Origin: Lachnospiraceae bacterium
GTDB lineage: Bacteria > Bacillota > Clostridia > Lachnospirales > Lachnospiraceae
Reading direction: 5' to 3'
Length of the DNA: 41,658 nt
NCBI GenBank assembly: GCA_014804365.1
Contig: JAAUZX010000020.1
Location: 10,336 to 51,993 of the forward strand
Made by a program: the position numbers and the translations under genes. Below, one piece after another: positions 8,741 through 16,465 of the stretch (position 1 is its first letter; every line of letters begins with the position of its first letter). A model generated the notes under the pieces. That model did no database searches, was not told where the DNA came from, and worked only from the letters and a program-made list of their open reading frames with translations.

Positions 8741-8967
8741 GCAGATTGCGCAAAATGTTCTCTCGTGTCGGGCTCCGTCATATGGATTTTCTAAATATTC
8801 CGGAGATGTTGTGAAAGACAGACGCAACCGCCCGACATTCGCCATCCGGGCTCAGGTCGGGCTTTTCAGAACATCCATGTTCTGAAATTGCTGTATCTTG
8901 AACGGAATATTAAGAAAATCTCATATTCCTACGCAGGACAACTTCGTGAACATTTTGTGCAATCTGC
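8741..8967 (+). repeat. Structured intergenic repeat, family 1, copy 1
   Basis: A 227-bp non-coding element bounded by 20-bp near-perfect inverted ends (GCAGATTGCGCAAAATGTTC at 8741-8760 and its complement with one change at 8948-8967). Inside lies a second inverted pair (ATTTTCTAAATATTCCG with CGGAATATTAAGAAAAT) and a perfect 11-bp central stem, TTTCAGAACAT/ATGTTCTGAAA, with a 2-base loop (8864-8887). The whole unit can fold as one long branched hairpin. A second copy lies in opposite orientation at 28846-29073. No open frame in it looks coding. It sits between a terminator and the rlmD promoter. It could be a miniature transposon-like element or a dispersed structured RNA. Confidence 0.88.
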
Positions 8968-8980
8968 TATCTTAGTTTAT

Positions 8981-9008
8981 TTGACACCCGAATCCCTATA
9001 AATATACA
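8981..9008 (+). promoter_or_regulatory. Promoter of rlmD
   Basis: A perfect -35 (TTGACA, 8981-8986) is followed at 16 bp by TATACA (9003-9008). The expected transcript starts near 9015. This places the ATG at 9008 inside the -10 and supports translation from 9026. Confidence 0.75.
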
Positions 9009-9025
9009 TGGAAATGAGGAGCAGT

Positions 9026-10576
9026 ATGAAAAAAGGACAGATTATCGAGGGAATTGTCAAGAGGGTTGATTTCCCGAATAAGGGGATCGTGGAAATCGAA
9101 GACGGGACATGTGTTGTGAAGAATGCACTGCCGGGGCAGAAAGTGCAGTGCAGTGTGAATAAAGTGCGTAAAGGGAAAGCGGAGGGACGTTTGCTGCGGA
9201 TACTGGAGGCTTCCGAGATGGAATGCGGCAGTCCTTGTCCGCACTTCGGGATCTGCGGCGGTTGTACCTATCTGTCACTGCCCTATGAAGAACAGTTAAA
9301 GATCAAGGAAGAGCAGGTTAAGAAGCTGTTGGATAGCGTGTTAGATCAACAGGATTCATGGCAGTTTGAGGGAATCAAGGCGAGCCCGGTCTGCTTCGGC
9401 TACCGCAATAAGATGGAGTTTTCCTTCGGTGACGAGGTGAAAGACGGTCCCCTTGCGCTGGGGATGCATAAGCGGGGCAGTTTCTATGATATCGTGTCGG
9501 TGACGGAGTGCCAGATCGTGGATGAGGATTATCGTCGTATCCTGAAGTGTGTCAGGGATTATTTTGCCGGTCTGCAGGAAGAGGGGGTGGAGATTCCTTT
9601 CTATCACAGGCTGCGGCATACCGGATATCTTCGCCATCTTCTCGTGCGTAAGGCATCTAAGACGGGAGAAATACTGATTGTGCTTGTGACAACAACGCAG
9701 ACGGTCAGGCGGCTTACGGAAGACGGAGAAGAAGCCGTGACAGTGCTGGAAGCGGAAACGGAGACAGCACCTGACCGTATGCCGCAGCAGGATGTACGAC
9801 AGAGAGAAGATTTGCAGGAGGAAAATGCGGTTGAGCAGGAGATTCTTGACGGATTGAAACGGAAGCTGCTGGAACTTACCCTGCAGGGGGCGATCGTCGG
9901 GGTATTGCACATTAGAAATGACGCAGTGGCGGATGTGGTGCGAAGCGATGAGACGCGGATACTCTACGGGCAGGACTTTTTCTATGAGGAATTGCTGGGA
10001 CTTAAGTTTAAGATTTCACCTTTTTCCTTTTTTCAGACAAACAGCCGTGGCGCGGAGGTGCTCTATCAGACAGCGCGGGAGTATATAGCGGAATATATCG
10101 TTTCTGCCGGGCCGGGCGAAGGAAGTGAAACGGTAAAGGATAAGGTCGTATATGATCTCTACAGCGGCACTGGTACGATCGCGCAGTTGATGGCGCCGGT
10201 GGCTAAGAAAGTGGTCGGTGCGGAGATTGTGGAGGAAGCGGTGGAAGCCGCAGAAATGAATACGGAGCTAAATGGTTTACATAACTGCGAGTTTGTCGCG
10301 GGAGATGTCCTGAAGGTGCTGGATGAGATAGAGGAGAAGCCGGATATCATCATTTTAGATCCGCCCCGTGACGGCATTCACCCCAAGGCGCTGGATAAGA
10401 TCATTCGGTATGGCGTGGAGCATATTCTGTATATTTCCTGCAAACCGACGAGTCTGGTGAGAGATTTGGAGGTCTTCCTGGCGCGGGGGTATGAGGTGAA
10501 GCGGGCTGTGGCAGTGGATCAGTTTCCATGGACGGCGAATGTGGAGACGGTTGCTTTATTATCCCTCAAAGCTTGA
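9026..10576 (+). CDS. rlmD: 23S rRNA (uracil-5-)-methyltransferase, RlmD/RumA family
   Basis: The 516-residue protein has an N-terminal TRAM RNA-binding domain (residues 1-60), a cysteine cluster for a 4Fe-4S centre (Cys67, Cys71, Cys77, Cys80), and a C-terminal SAM-dependent methyltransferase domain. Visible catalytic motifs are FFQTNSRGAEVLY, the SAM-binding YDLYSGTGTIAQLMA, DPPRDG (Asp445 on) and the nucleophile Cys472 in YISCKPTSL. Family members make 5-methyluridine in 23S rRNA using SAM; the exact uridine, and whether it is RlmD- or RlmCD-like, cannot be read from sequence. The start at 9026 follows GAGGAG and fits the promoter. Residues about 230-275 form an acidic, Glu/Gln-rich insertion before the catalytic domain that looks like a flexible linker and is not typical of the family. 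Confidence 0.93.
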   Translation: MKKGQIIEGIVKRVDFPNKGIVEIEDGTCVVKNALPGQKVQCSVNKVRKGKAEGRLLRILEASEMECGSPCPHFGICGGCTYLSLPYEEQLKIKEEQVKKLLDSVLDQQDSWQFEGIKASPVCFGYRNKMEFSFGDEVKDGPLALGMHKRGSFYDIVSVTECQIVDEDYRRILKCVRDYFAGLQEEGVEIPFYHRLRHTGYLRHLLVRKASKTGEILIVLVTTTQTVRRLTEDGEEAVTVLEAETETAPDRMPQQDVRQREDLQEENAVEQEILDGLKRKLLELTLQGAIVGVLHIRNDAVADVVRSDETRILYGQDFFYEELLGLKFKISPFSFFQTNSRGAEVLYQTAREYIAEYIVSAGPGEGSETVKDKVVYDLYSGTGTIAQLMAPVAKKVVGAEIVEEAVEAAEMNTELNGLHNCEFVAGDVLKVLDEIEEKPDIIILDPPRDGIHPKALDKIIRYGVEHILYISCKPTSLVRDLEVFLARGYEVKRAVAVDQFPWTANVETVALLSLKA

Positions 10577-10695
10577 TTATGCGGCACATGTTGTCGGGAG
10601 CAGGCTGGCATTTGAAAAAAATGGATTTTTGAGAAAAATGAAATGTGATATACTTATAAAAGGTATATTTATTTACATTCTAAATCAATTTAATC

Positions 10696-10724
10696 TTGTA
10701 ACCACAAATTGGGAATGGTATACT
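10696..10724 (+). promoter_or_regulatory. Upstream promoter of the RelA/SpoT cassette
   Basis: TTGTAA (10696-10701), 17-bp spacer, TATACT (10719-10724) with an extended TGG in front. This is a strong sigma-A-type match. Another extended -10 (TGA-TATACT, 10646-10654) lies further upstream without a clear -35. Confidence 0.75.
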
Positions 10725-10748
10725 TGATTAAGTAAGTTTAGAAAAGCG

Positions 10749-10777
10749 TTGACAATAAGTGAGGATCGTGATATTGT
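10749..10777 (+). promoter_or_regulatory. Second promoter of the RelA/SpoT cassette
   Basis: A perfect TTGACA (10749-10754) is followed at 17 bp by TATTGT (10772-10777), giving a transcript start about 40 bases before the first gene. Tandem promoters suggest the cassette is transcribed independently of rlmD. Confidence 0.65.
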
Positions 10778-10825
10778 TACAACCTATTACGAAGTAAAGA
10801 TGTTGGCAACAAAGAGGTGATAGAT

Positions 10826-11005
10826 ATGACAGAAGCTAAAGCAGTAATGGATAATTTTATGAAGAAACTAGCTGCGGATGAGTACAAAAAAGAAAATCAG
10901 CCCAATAATGGTCCGGAGATTAATTTGGATTTTATTGACGAGCAGTTGAAGTCATATTCTAAGCTTTTAAAATCGGGAATTCTAAACGTAGCGTTGGGCG
11001 AGTAG
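10826..11005 (+). CDS. Small protein (59 aa) heading the RelA/SpoT cassette
   Basis: The ATG at 10826 follows AAAGAGG with 8-base spacing. The product is small, charged and probably helical at both ends (AVMDNFMKKLAADEYKKE, then DFIDEQLKSYSKLLKS), with a Pro/Asn-rich hinge (QPNNGPEIN). No signal peptide, membrane segment or zinc motif is present. I do not recognise it. It ends 12 bases before the nucleotide synthetase gene and shares its promoters, so an accessory or neutralising role for that enzyme is possible; that is inference from position only. Codon use is AT-rich like the next two genes and unlike rlmD. Confidence 0.72.
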   Translation: MTEAKAVMDNFMKKLAADEYKKENQPNNGPEINLDFIDEQLKSYSKLLKSGILNVALGE

Positions 11006-11017
11006 AGGTGGCGGTCT

Positions 11018-11911
11018 ATGCTAAGTACGCATCAGGAGCAGCGAGAGTTTTGCAGAGAGTTCAATATATCTGATGAACAGTTTAGAAGTTCCAGATTAAC
11101 TTGGGAAGAATTGGACGAGATAGCAAATGATTTTGAACCAAAACGGAATGAACATCAGAACACTGTTAAGCAGTATGCAGAAGAGATACAAAAGTGTTCT
11201 TATGTTCATTCTTTAAGTTACAGGGTTAAAGATAAAAAACATCTTGTGGAAAAGATTATAAGAAAGAATACAGAATATTTGGAAAAAGGTGATTCTTTAT
11301 CAAAAAGCAATTATGAGAATCTTATCACAGATTTGATGGGGATTCGTATATTGCTGCTTTTTAAGACGGATTGGATTTATGTACATGAATATTTAATGGA
11401 GCAATATGAGAATGTTCTAATTGAACCACCTTTTGCTCATATTCGTAAAGGCGATGATGATAGTTTATATAGAGGTAAGATTCAGATAAAAGACAATAAA
11501 CCATATAGATCAGTTCATTATGTCATTCGTGCAAATAATGGATTGGGGATCGAAATTCAGGTACGCACATTGTATGAAGAAGCATGGAGTGAGATAGACC
11601 ATAAATTGCGATATCCATACAATTTGCAAAATGAAATGTTAAGAAATTATATTGACATCATGAATAGACTTACAGGTGTCGGAGATGAAATGGGCACTTT
11701 CATTAATAGTTATATTTGCAATTTTCAAGAGAATTTGCAGTTGGGAGTTGCTGATGATAATGAAGTGTACCAGTTTATTCTCAAAGAAATTGAGAAGTGC
11801 CATGACGAGGATGTTAAGCAGGCAATTACTACTAAGATTAAACAGGCGGAAAAATATCGCGAAGTAAAAAACATGTCCGACTTAATACAGCAAGTACTAA
11901 AATACAAATGA
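11018..11911 (+). CDS. RelA/SpoT-domain nucleotide pyrophosphokinase (small alarmone synthetase or toxSAS-like)
   Basis: The 297-residue protein carries one RelA/SpoT synthetase domain (about residues 55-200) and no hydrolase, TGS or ACT domain. Key synthetase positions appear intact: the basic patch YRVKDKKHLVEKIIRK, Asp105 in ITDLMGIRI, the G-loop Tyr163 and His167 in YRSVHYV, and Glu179 with Arg183 in EIQVRT, followed by WSEIDHKLRY. It is therefore likely active, transferring pyrophosphate from ATP. Housekeeping small alarmone synthetases of Firmicutes make (p)ppGpp; toxSAS enzymes of toxin-antitoxin and anti-phage loci make (pp)pApp or modify tRNA CCA ends. Sequence alone does not decide. 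Flanking unknown genes in a tight three-gene unit with AT-rich composition favour the accessory toxSAS reading. An N-terminal segment of about 50 residues and a C-terminal helical tail of about 90 residues are unassigned. Confidence 0.9.
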   Translation: MLSTHQEQREFCREFNISDEQFRSSRLTWEELDEIANDFEPKRNEHQNTVKQYAEEIQKCSYVHSLSYRVKDKKHLVEKIIRKNTEYLEKGDSLSKSNYENLITDLMGIRILLLFKTDWIYVHEYLMEQYENVLIEPPFAHIRKGDDDSLYRGKIQIKDNKPYRSVHYVIRANNGLGIEIQVRTLYEEAWSEIDHKLRYPYNLQNEMLRNYIDIMNRLTGVGDEMGTFINSYICNFQENLQLGVADDNEVYQFILKEIEKCHDEDVKQAITTKIKQAEKYREVKNMSDLIQQVLKYK

Positions 11912-11924
11912 TGGGAGAGGTATA

Positions 11925-12458
11925 ATGGATAGGGAAGAGGCAAAGAAACTTAAAGAAGAATTGAATGAATCTTTTTCCGATGAATATATTCATAATGCTG
12001 GATTATTAGTTCATAAATTGGCTGAAGAGTTTTATCAGGACAATAAGTTGGGAGGAAAAGTATATTTTAATGACAATATATTTGAGTATTGCTTGATTGA
12101 TATTTTAGTAGATATAGCGAGGCTGAAACATTTTCATGATATTGGTCGTGTCAATTACATTAAATTCATTGCCTATACAGCCTCGTGGTGTCTGAAAAGG
12201 AAACCATTTCAATTAGTAGAGGGGTGTGAAGAAAAATATTTATATGTAAATGAAAGATTCGCTTTATCATTGCTTTTGCAGGCGAGTGGATGTTGTGATG
12301 AAAATGTAAACTACTATGAGGAAGATCAAAAAGAATTGATTGAAGCTATTGGACAAATATTTTACCATTTGAAGTATAGGAACACGAATCCACAAACATT
12401 AGAATTATTTTTGATTGGGATGGCGACTGGTAGAAAAATCCATTTTGCGATGGCATAA
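11925..12458 (+). CDS. Unknown protein (177 aa), third gene of the RelA/SpoT cassette
   Basis: The ATG at 11925 follows GAGAGG, 13 bases after the synthetase stop codon. The product appears soluble and mostly helical: an acidic N-terminal helix (REEAKKLKEELNESFSDEYI), a hydrophobic core (NIFEYCLIDILVDIARLKHF), then VNYIKFIAYTASWCLKRKPF and a C-terminal segment TLELFLIGMATGRKIHFAMA. No catalytic motif, DNA-binding helix-turn-helix or membrane helix is evident. I do not recognise the family. Tight spacing, matching AT-rich codon use and shared transcription suggest it works with the synthetase, perhaps as regulator or antitoxin, or as an effector. This is unproven. Confidence 0.75.
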   Translation: MDREEAKKLKEELNESFSDEYIHNAGLLVHKLAEEFYQDNKLGGKVYFNDNIFEYCLIDILVDIARLKHFHDIGRVNYIKFIAYTASWCLKRKPFQLVEGCEEKYLYVNERFALSLLLQASGCCDENVNYYEEDQKELIEAIGQIFYHLKYRNTNPQTLELFLIGMATGRKIHFAMA

Positions 12459-12470
12459 AGAGATACATAA

Positions 12471-12665
12471 CACGATATTAAGGGGAAATCTTATATAGGT
12501 ACGCCGATGAAGTATTACTTTATGGATATGGGGCTTCGAAATGCGAGAATCAATTTCAGACAAATGGAAGTGCCCCACTCTATGGAGAATGTAATCACGT
12601 CAAATACACCGAAACCATTTTATAATGATGACGGTATATTGATGATGAATGTATACGACTTTGCA
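12471..12665 (+). pseudogene. Remnant of a DUF4143 / AAA_14-type ATPase gene
   Basis: Directly after an in-frame stop at 12468-12470 the frame reads HDIKGKSYIGTPMKYYFMDMG then LRNARINFRQME, a block I recognise from DUF4143-containing (archaeal-type) AAA ATPases. It is followed without the usual intervening segment by KPFYNDDGILMMNVYDF, which resembles the extreme C-terminus of the same family. The N-terminal AAA domain is absent, the middle is deleted, and no start codon precedes the homologous part. After about 12665 the frame runs into sequence antisense to the araC-type gene. It is best read as a decayed, internally deleted gene at the end of the AT-rich insert. Confidence 0.65.
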
Positions 12666-12680
12666 TGGCGCTCCCGTCCA

Positions 12681-13538
12681 TCACCCTTTCCGAAACTTAG
12701 AAGGCGTTATCCCTTCCATTTTTTTAAATACCTGAATGAAATAAACGGAATCGGAGAATCCCGTCTGATGGCTTATTTCTTCGATGGATAGTTCTGTTGC
12801 CTTCAGAAGATACTTGGCATTGTAAATACGGAGCCTTGTGATATATTCATGCGGTGCGAAGCCTGTATACTCCTTAAAGCATCTGGACATATGAGTGCGG
12901 CTTAAGCCGAAATGGTGCGACAGGTCATCTAATGAGAGATTATTCATATAGTTTGCCTGCATGTAAGAAACTATTTTCTCAACAATGTCAGAAGTTGTAC
13001 TGCGCGTTTGGCTCCGGACGATCAGGAGATTTGTCAGGAGCAGATAAAAAGTGGCGGAAATTTCATATTCCATATATGGGGCAGCCTTTTGCGTGCATTG
13101 CAATATGTGTGTCTGGAATGGCTCAAAGTTTAAAAACTCAGTATTGGAAAATTTAACATTACCGGATTGCAGATAGGACTGCACTAACGGAGCGGCCGGC
13201 GTACCATCGAAATACAGAGAGGTACTGCTCCAGTGGTAGCTGCTGGTCTGGTAATAATATTTCTGGCGGCAGTCGATCAGGCAGCCGTCTCCTTTTTTCA
13301 GCAGATAGCTCCTTCCGTTATATTTTAAATAGCCTTCTCCCTCTAATATATATCGAATTTCATAGAATTCCTGATTGCTGCCTTCCGTGTAGTAGTCGTA
13401 AGCTGTTTTCAACAAGCTGAAAGATTTCGGATAGATCAACGTTTCTTTTGCTTTGCTGCTGATGATAAATTCAGGTATGATATGTTCCGTTCCGTAAGCG
13501 AAAGAGTGTTTAATCAGTGGTAAGAAATCATATCTCAT
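12681..13538 (-). CDS. AraC-family transcriptional regulator
   Basis: About 285 residues. Residues roughly 1-125 form a cupin-like effector domain (EIRYILEGEGYLKYNGRSYLL, with KKGDGCLIDC). The last 100 residues are the double helix-turn-helix AraC/XylS domain (LSLDDLSHHFGLSRTHMSRC then FKEYTGFAPHEYI, and IEEISHQTGFSDSVYFIQVF then KKMEGITPSKFRK). I start at the ATG complementary to 13538, spaced 10 bases from AAGGA; the ATG at 13547 is almost on top of that site. It is transcribed away from an EIIC-like permease gene across a 170-bp gap holding two palindromes, so it most likely controls that permease and itself in response to a sugar. Its 3' end meets the decayed ATPase fragment. Confidence 0.92.
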   Translation of the reverse strand: MRYDFLPLIKHSFAYGTEHIIPEFIISSKAKETLIYPKSFSLLKTAYDYYTEGSNQEFYEIRYILEGEGYLKYNGRSYLLKKGDGCLIDCRQKYYYQTSSYHWSSTSLYFDGTPAAPLVQSYLQSGNVKFSNTEFLNFEPFQTHILQCTQKAAPYMEYEISATFYLLLTNLLIVRSQTRSTTSDIVEKIVSYMQANYMNNLSLDDLSHHFGLSRTHMSRCFKEYTGFAPHEYITRLRIYNAKYLLKATELSIEEISHQTGFSDSVYFIQVFKKMEGITPSKFRKG

Positions 13539-13611
13539 AATGATCATTTCCTTGTGCGGTTAAAAATTCATGTTTTATGCTTCTTTTTTCTATATAAGTA
13601 TAAGATGAAAT

Positions 13612-13657
13612 ATTGTACAATTCAAGCATGAAAGCCTAATTCGAAGATTGTATACAA
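13612..13657. promoter_or_regulatory. Two palindromic candidate operators between the AraC gene and the permease gene
   Basis: ATTGTACAAT (13612-13621) and TTGTATACAA (13648-13657) are perfect 10-bp palindromes that share TTGTA/TACAA half-sites, with centres 36 bp apart. They lie between divergent starts, the usual place for AraC-type or other dimeric regulator sites. A TATAAA (13661-13666) right after the second could be the permease -10. Confidence 0.5.
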
Positions 13658-13709
13658 AAGTATAAAATTAATGTTTTTGGGGACGAGTAACCAAGCAGAG
13701 GGGAAAATT

Positions 13710-14747
13710 ATGAGAGTAAAAGAGTTTCTGCGAAAAAAAGATATTGTTATTTCACCGAAACGATATGGCATCGACGCATTGTCTCAAATGGCGCAGGCGG
13801 TATTTGCCTCTTTACTGATCGGTTTAATATTTAAAACGGTCGGGGAGCAGGGGCAGAATCTTTTGGGAGAATATAGAATCTTTGCTTATTTTACACAATT
13901 GGGCAGCTTTGCCATGAAACAGGTTGGAGCAGCGATCGGTGTTGCAGTTGCATGGGCATTGAAAGCGCCACCGCTTGTTTTATTTACAAGTGCGGTGACA
14001 GGAGCGTTTGGCGCCGGTATCGGCGGGGAGGCGGCGGCACTTGTTTCTGCAATCGTAGGGGCGGAATTTGGTAAGGCGGTATCGAAAGAAACAAAGGTTG
14101 ATATTCTGGTAACCCCGGGAGTTACTCTTCTGGTGGGAGGGCTTACGGCCACATTCATTGGACCTGGGGTGAAAATGTTAATGAGTGGGATAGGTTTGAT
14201 TATCATGAAAGCGACGGAGCTACAGCCTTTTTTTATGGGAATCATTGTGTCGGTGATTGTAGGTCTTGTCCTAACCTCGCCGCTTTCCAGTACGGCTTTA
14301 TGCATCATGCTGAATCTGTCAGGAATATCGGCGGGAGCGGCTGCGGTTGGATGCTGTGCGCAGATGGTAGGATTTGCCGCAACAGGTTACCGGGATTGCA
14401 AGATGGGCGGGGTAATGGCAATGGGACTGGGTTCTTCCATGTTTCAGTTCCCTAATATTCTAAAGAATCCTTGGATTTTATTACCGCCCACTTTATCCTC
14501 GATTATCATAGCGCCAATCGCAACATGCATTCTGGAGGCAACCAATACACCCGCGGGAGCCGGTATGGGAACCTGCGGATTTGTAGGGCAGATATTTACG
14601 TTTACGGATATGGGAATTAATGTTAAATCCATCGTTTCGGTAGCACTATTGCATTTCATCTTTCCGGTTTGTTTCTCCCTGTTTTTTGACGGGATTTTAA
14701 GAAAAAAAGGAAAAATAGAGAAGGGAGATTATTCTTTTGAAATATAA
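13710..14747 (+). CDS. PTS EIIC-like membrane permease (PTS_EIIC_2 type)
   Basis: A 345-residue polytopic protein with around nine hydrophobic segments rich in Gly and Ala. An amphipathic N-terminus (KEFLRKKDIVISPKRYGIDAL) leads into the first helix. Motifs such as VTGAFGAGIGGEAAALVSA, ILVTPGVTLLVGG and NTPAGAGMGTCGFVGQI recall the PTS_EIIC_2 group, annotated as sugar-specific EIIC components. No EIIA or EIIB domain or gene is adjacent, so it may use subunits encoded elsewhere or transport without phosphorylation. The start at 13710 follows GAGGGG. The divergent AraC regulator probably controls it. Its stop codon lies 5 bases from that of the convergent MATE gene with no terminator between. 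Confidence 0.75.
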   Translation: MRVKEFLRKKDIVISPKRYGIDALSQMAQAVFASLLIGLIFKTVGEQGQNLLGEYRIFAYFTQLGSFAMKQVGAAIGVAVAWALKAPPLVLFTSAVTGAFGAGIGGEAAALVSAIVGAEFGKAVSKETKVDILVTPGVTLLVGGLTATFIGPGVKMLMSGIGLIIMKATELQPFFMGIIVSVIVGLVLTSPLSSTALCIMLNLSGISAGAAAVGCCAQMVGFAATGYRDCKMGGVMAMGLGSSMFQFPNILKNPWILLPPTLSSIIIAPIATCILEATNTPAGAGMGTCGFVGQIFTFTDMGINVKSIVSVALLHFIFPVCFSLFFDGILRKKGKIEKGDYSFEI

Positions 14748-14752
14748 ATGCG

Positions 14753-16081
14753 TCAGGCAGCTTTCCGCCACGGTCCTCTCCGATAAAAAGTAATCGACAG
14801 CCCCGTAGCTAACGTCCAGCCGATGGGCCATGCGCACCAGATGCCGATATAGCCGATCTGCCGGGATAGGATTTCGGCCAGCACGACCCGCAGGATCAGA
14901 TCTGTAAAGGTTGCGATCATGAAGTTTTTCATAAGCCCGGCGCCGCGCAGAATGCCGTCGGCAATCAGTTTGACTGATATAATAAAGTAGAAAGGCGCTA
15001 CAATATAGAGGAACCGCATACCGGAGGCAAGCGCCAGCTCGGAAGGGTCGTTGATGAAGAAGGTGACAAGAGCCTTTGTCGCTACGAGATACAGCGCCAC
15101 GAGGGGAACGCAGAGCAGCCACACCATCTTAACGCCCGCTTTGAAGCCGTCCTTGATCCGCGGCAGAATGCCGGCGCCTATATTCTGTGCCGTATAGTTG
15201 GACAATCCGTTGGCCAGCGTGGTGAAGGAGGTAATGACCAGATTGTTAAGCTTGACCGCCGCGGCATATCCGGCAGTAACCTCCACCCCGCAGTCGTTGA
15301 TCACGCTCTGGATAATGATATTGCCGACAGAGATAAAACTCTGTTGTAAGATACTGGGAACCGCGATCACCGCTATCTTTTTAAACATCTCAAAAGAATA
15401 TAAGACGACCCTGCCTTCGGTCGGGATGCCGGAAAGCCGCTTTAATACAACGATTACTGCAAGCACACAGCTTACACCCTGACAGAGAAAAGTTGCCCAT
15501 GCCACGCCGGCCACTCCCATGTCAAAAGCGGCTACGAACAGAATATCTACCAGAATATTGGCAGTCGAGGAGATTGCCAGAAAGATAAACGGTGTCTTGG
15601 AATCGCCCAGCGCCGAGAAGATTCCCGTTGCTATATTATAGAAGAAAAGGAAGGGGAGTCCCCATATGTAAATGTTCAGATATAATTTAGAGTCGGAGAG
15701 AATCTCAGACGGCGTATGGATCAGTTCAAGAAGGACATCGCAGCAGACAAGCCCGAAGAACATCAGAACCGCGCACAAAACAGCGCTGGAGATCATGGTC
15801 GTGTAAACCGATGTTTTCATTTCCACGTATTTTTTAGAACCGAACAGCCGCGACACGATGACGGAGCAGCCGATATTGCAGCCGAAGGCAAAAGCGATAA
15901 AGATCAGAGTGATCTCGTAACTGTTTCCCACTGCAGCCAAGGCATTTTCGCCGATAAATTTGCCGGCGACCAGGCTGTCAGCGATATTGTATAACTGCTG
16001 AAAAATAATACTGCCAAACAACGGCAGACAGAACTGCCACAGTACAGTTTCCGGTTTCCCCACGGTCAGATCCCTATTCAT
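14753..16081 (-). CDS. MATE family multidrug efflux transporter
   Basis: A 442-residue membrane protein with about twelve helices in two homologous halves, as in MATE/NorM/DinF exporters driven by Na+ or H+. The N-terminus shows family hallmarks: LPLFGSIIFQQLYNIADSLV, then GKFIGENALAAVGNS, and GCSVIVSRLFG. The second half repeats them with VPSILQQSFISVGNIIIQSV. The start is supported by GGAGGCG about 7 bases before the ATG and by a promoter at 16111-16138. Substrates are not predictable; relatives expel cationic drugs, dyes or flavin derivatives. It is convergent with the permease gene and divergent from the phosphorylase operon, so it is probably a single-gene unit. Confidence 0.93.
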   Translation of the reverse strand: MNRDLTVGKPETVLWQFCLPLFGSIIFQQLYNIADSLVAGKFIGENALAAVGNSYEITLIFIAFAFGCNIGCSVIVSRLFGSKKYVEMKTSVYTTMISSAVLCAVLMFFGLVCCDVLLELIHTPSEILSDSKLYLNIYIWGLPFLFFYNIATGIFSALGDSKTPFIFLAISSTANILVDILFVAAFDMGVAGVAWATFLCQGVSCVLAVIVVLKRLSGIPTEGRVVLYSFEMFKKIAVIAVPSILQQSFISVGNIIIQSVINDCGVEVTAGYAAAVKLNNLVITSFTTLANGLSNYTAQNIGAGILPRIKDGFKAGVKMVWLLCVPLVALYLVATKALVTFFINDPSELALASGMRFLYIVAPFYFIISVKLIADGILRGAGLMKNFMIATFTDLILRVVLAEILSRQIGYIGIWCAWPIGWTLATGLSITFYRRGPWRKAA

Positions 16082-16110
16082 AATATCACGCCTCCGTTTC
16101 CAAATCCCTT

Positions 16111-16138
16111 ATTATACTCTTTTCAAAAGAAAATGCAA
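16111..16138 (-). promoter_or_regulatory. Promoter of the MATE gene
   Basis: On the minus strand TTGCAT (16133-16138), 16-bp spacer, TATAAT (16111-16116). The ATG is about 30 bases downstream of the -10. Confidence 0.7.
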
Positions 16139-16290
16139 TCATAAACTGACATTTCTCCATTCCACGTCCACTCCCGTCTACTTTCCGGTTCTTCGGCATT
16201 TCTCCATTTCTCCATGTCTCTTTCCACATGGCATTTCGGCATTTTTAGCAGTTCTGTTTCCTGCCATTCCCCGACATTTCCAATACCCAG
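16139..16290. other. Pyrimidine-rich, internally repetitive intergenic stretch
   Basis: No gene. The sequence repeats short units such as CATTTCTCCAT and GGCATTTC several times over about 120 bases, with a strong C/T bias on the plus strand. It borders the left end of the family 2 repeat. I see no promoter or coding frame in it. Confidence 0.5.
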
Positions 16291-16465
16291 CACAGATGAA
16301 GAGTAATATCTTAAGGAACCCCATAAAAAAAGTAAATTTCTTCGAAATTAACTTTGGTCAGCGCTTAACGAGGTTCTGAGTTGCCCTGCAACTCACGAGT
16401 TTAGCGTCTGCTACGCTTTTTACGGAGCGGAAGCGCGGTTCCGTAGATATTGCTCTTCATCCGTG
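16291..16465. repeat. Structured intergenic repeat, family 2, copy A
   Basis: A 175-bp non-coding element with about 30-bp inverted ends. The left arm (16291-16320) reads CACAGATGAAGAG then TAATATCTTAAGGAACC. The complement of the right arm (16437-16465) reads CACGGATGAAGAG then CAATATCTACGGAACC. A conserved inner block near 16411-16440 (CTACGCTTTTTACGGAGCGG) is shared with copy B at 24084-24217, which is inverted relative to this one. The element separates the MATE promoter from the phosphorylase operon. Confidence 0.85.

Noticed and set aside
8670..8885. 71-residue open frame in the 8.7-8.9 kb interval
   Set aside because: It starts inside a terminator and continues into the family 1 structured repeat; no ribosome-binding site.
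10539..10727. 62-residue open frame after rlmD
   Set aside because: It overlaps the rlmD 3' end, has no ribosome-binding site and runs through the cassette promoters. Probably not coding.
12681..13547. Plus-strand frames antisense to the AraC gene
   Set aside because: The minus-strand product has complete AraC hallmarks, so plus-strand frames are shadows.
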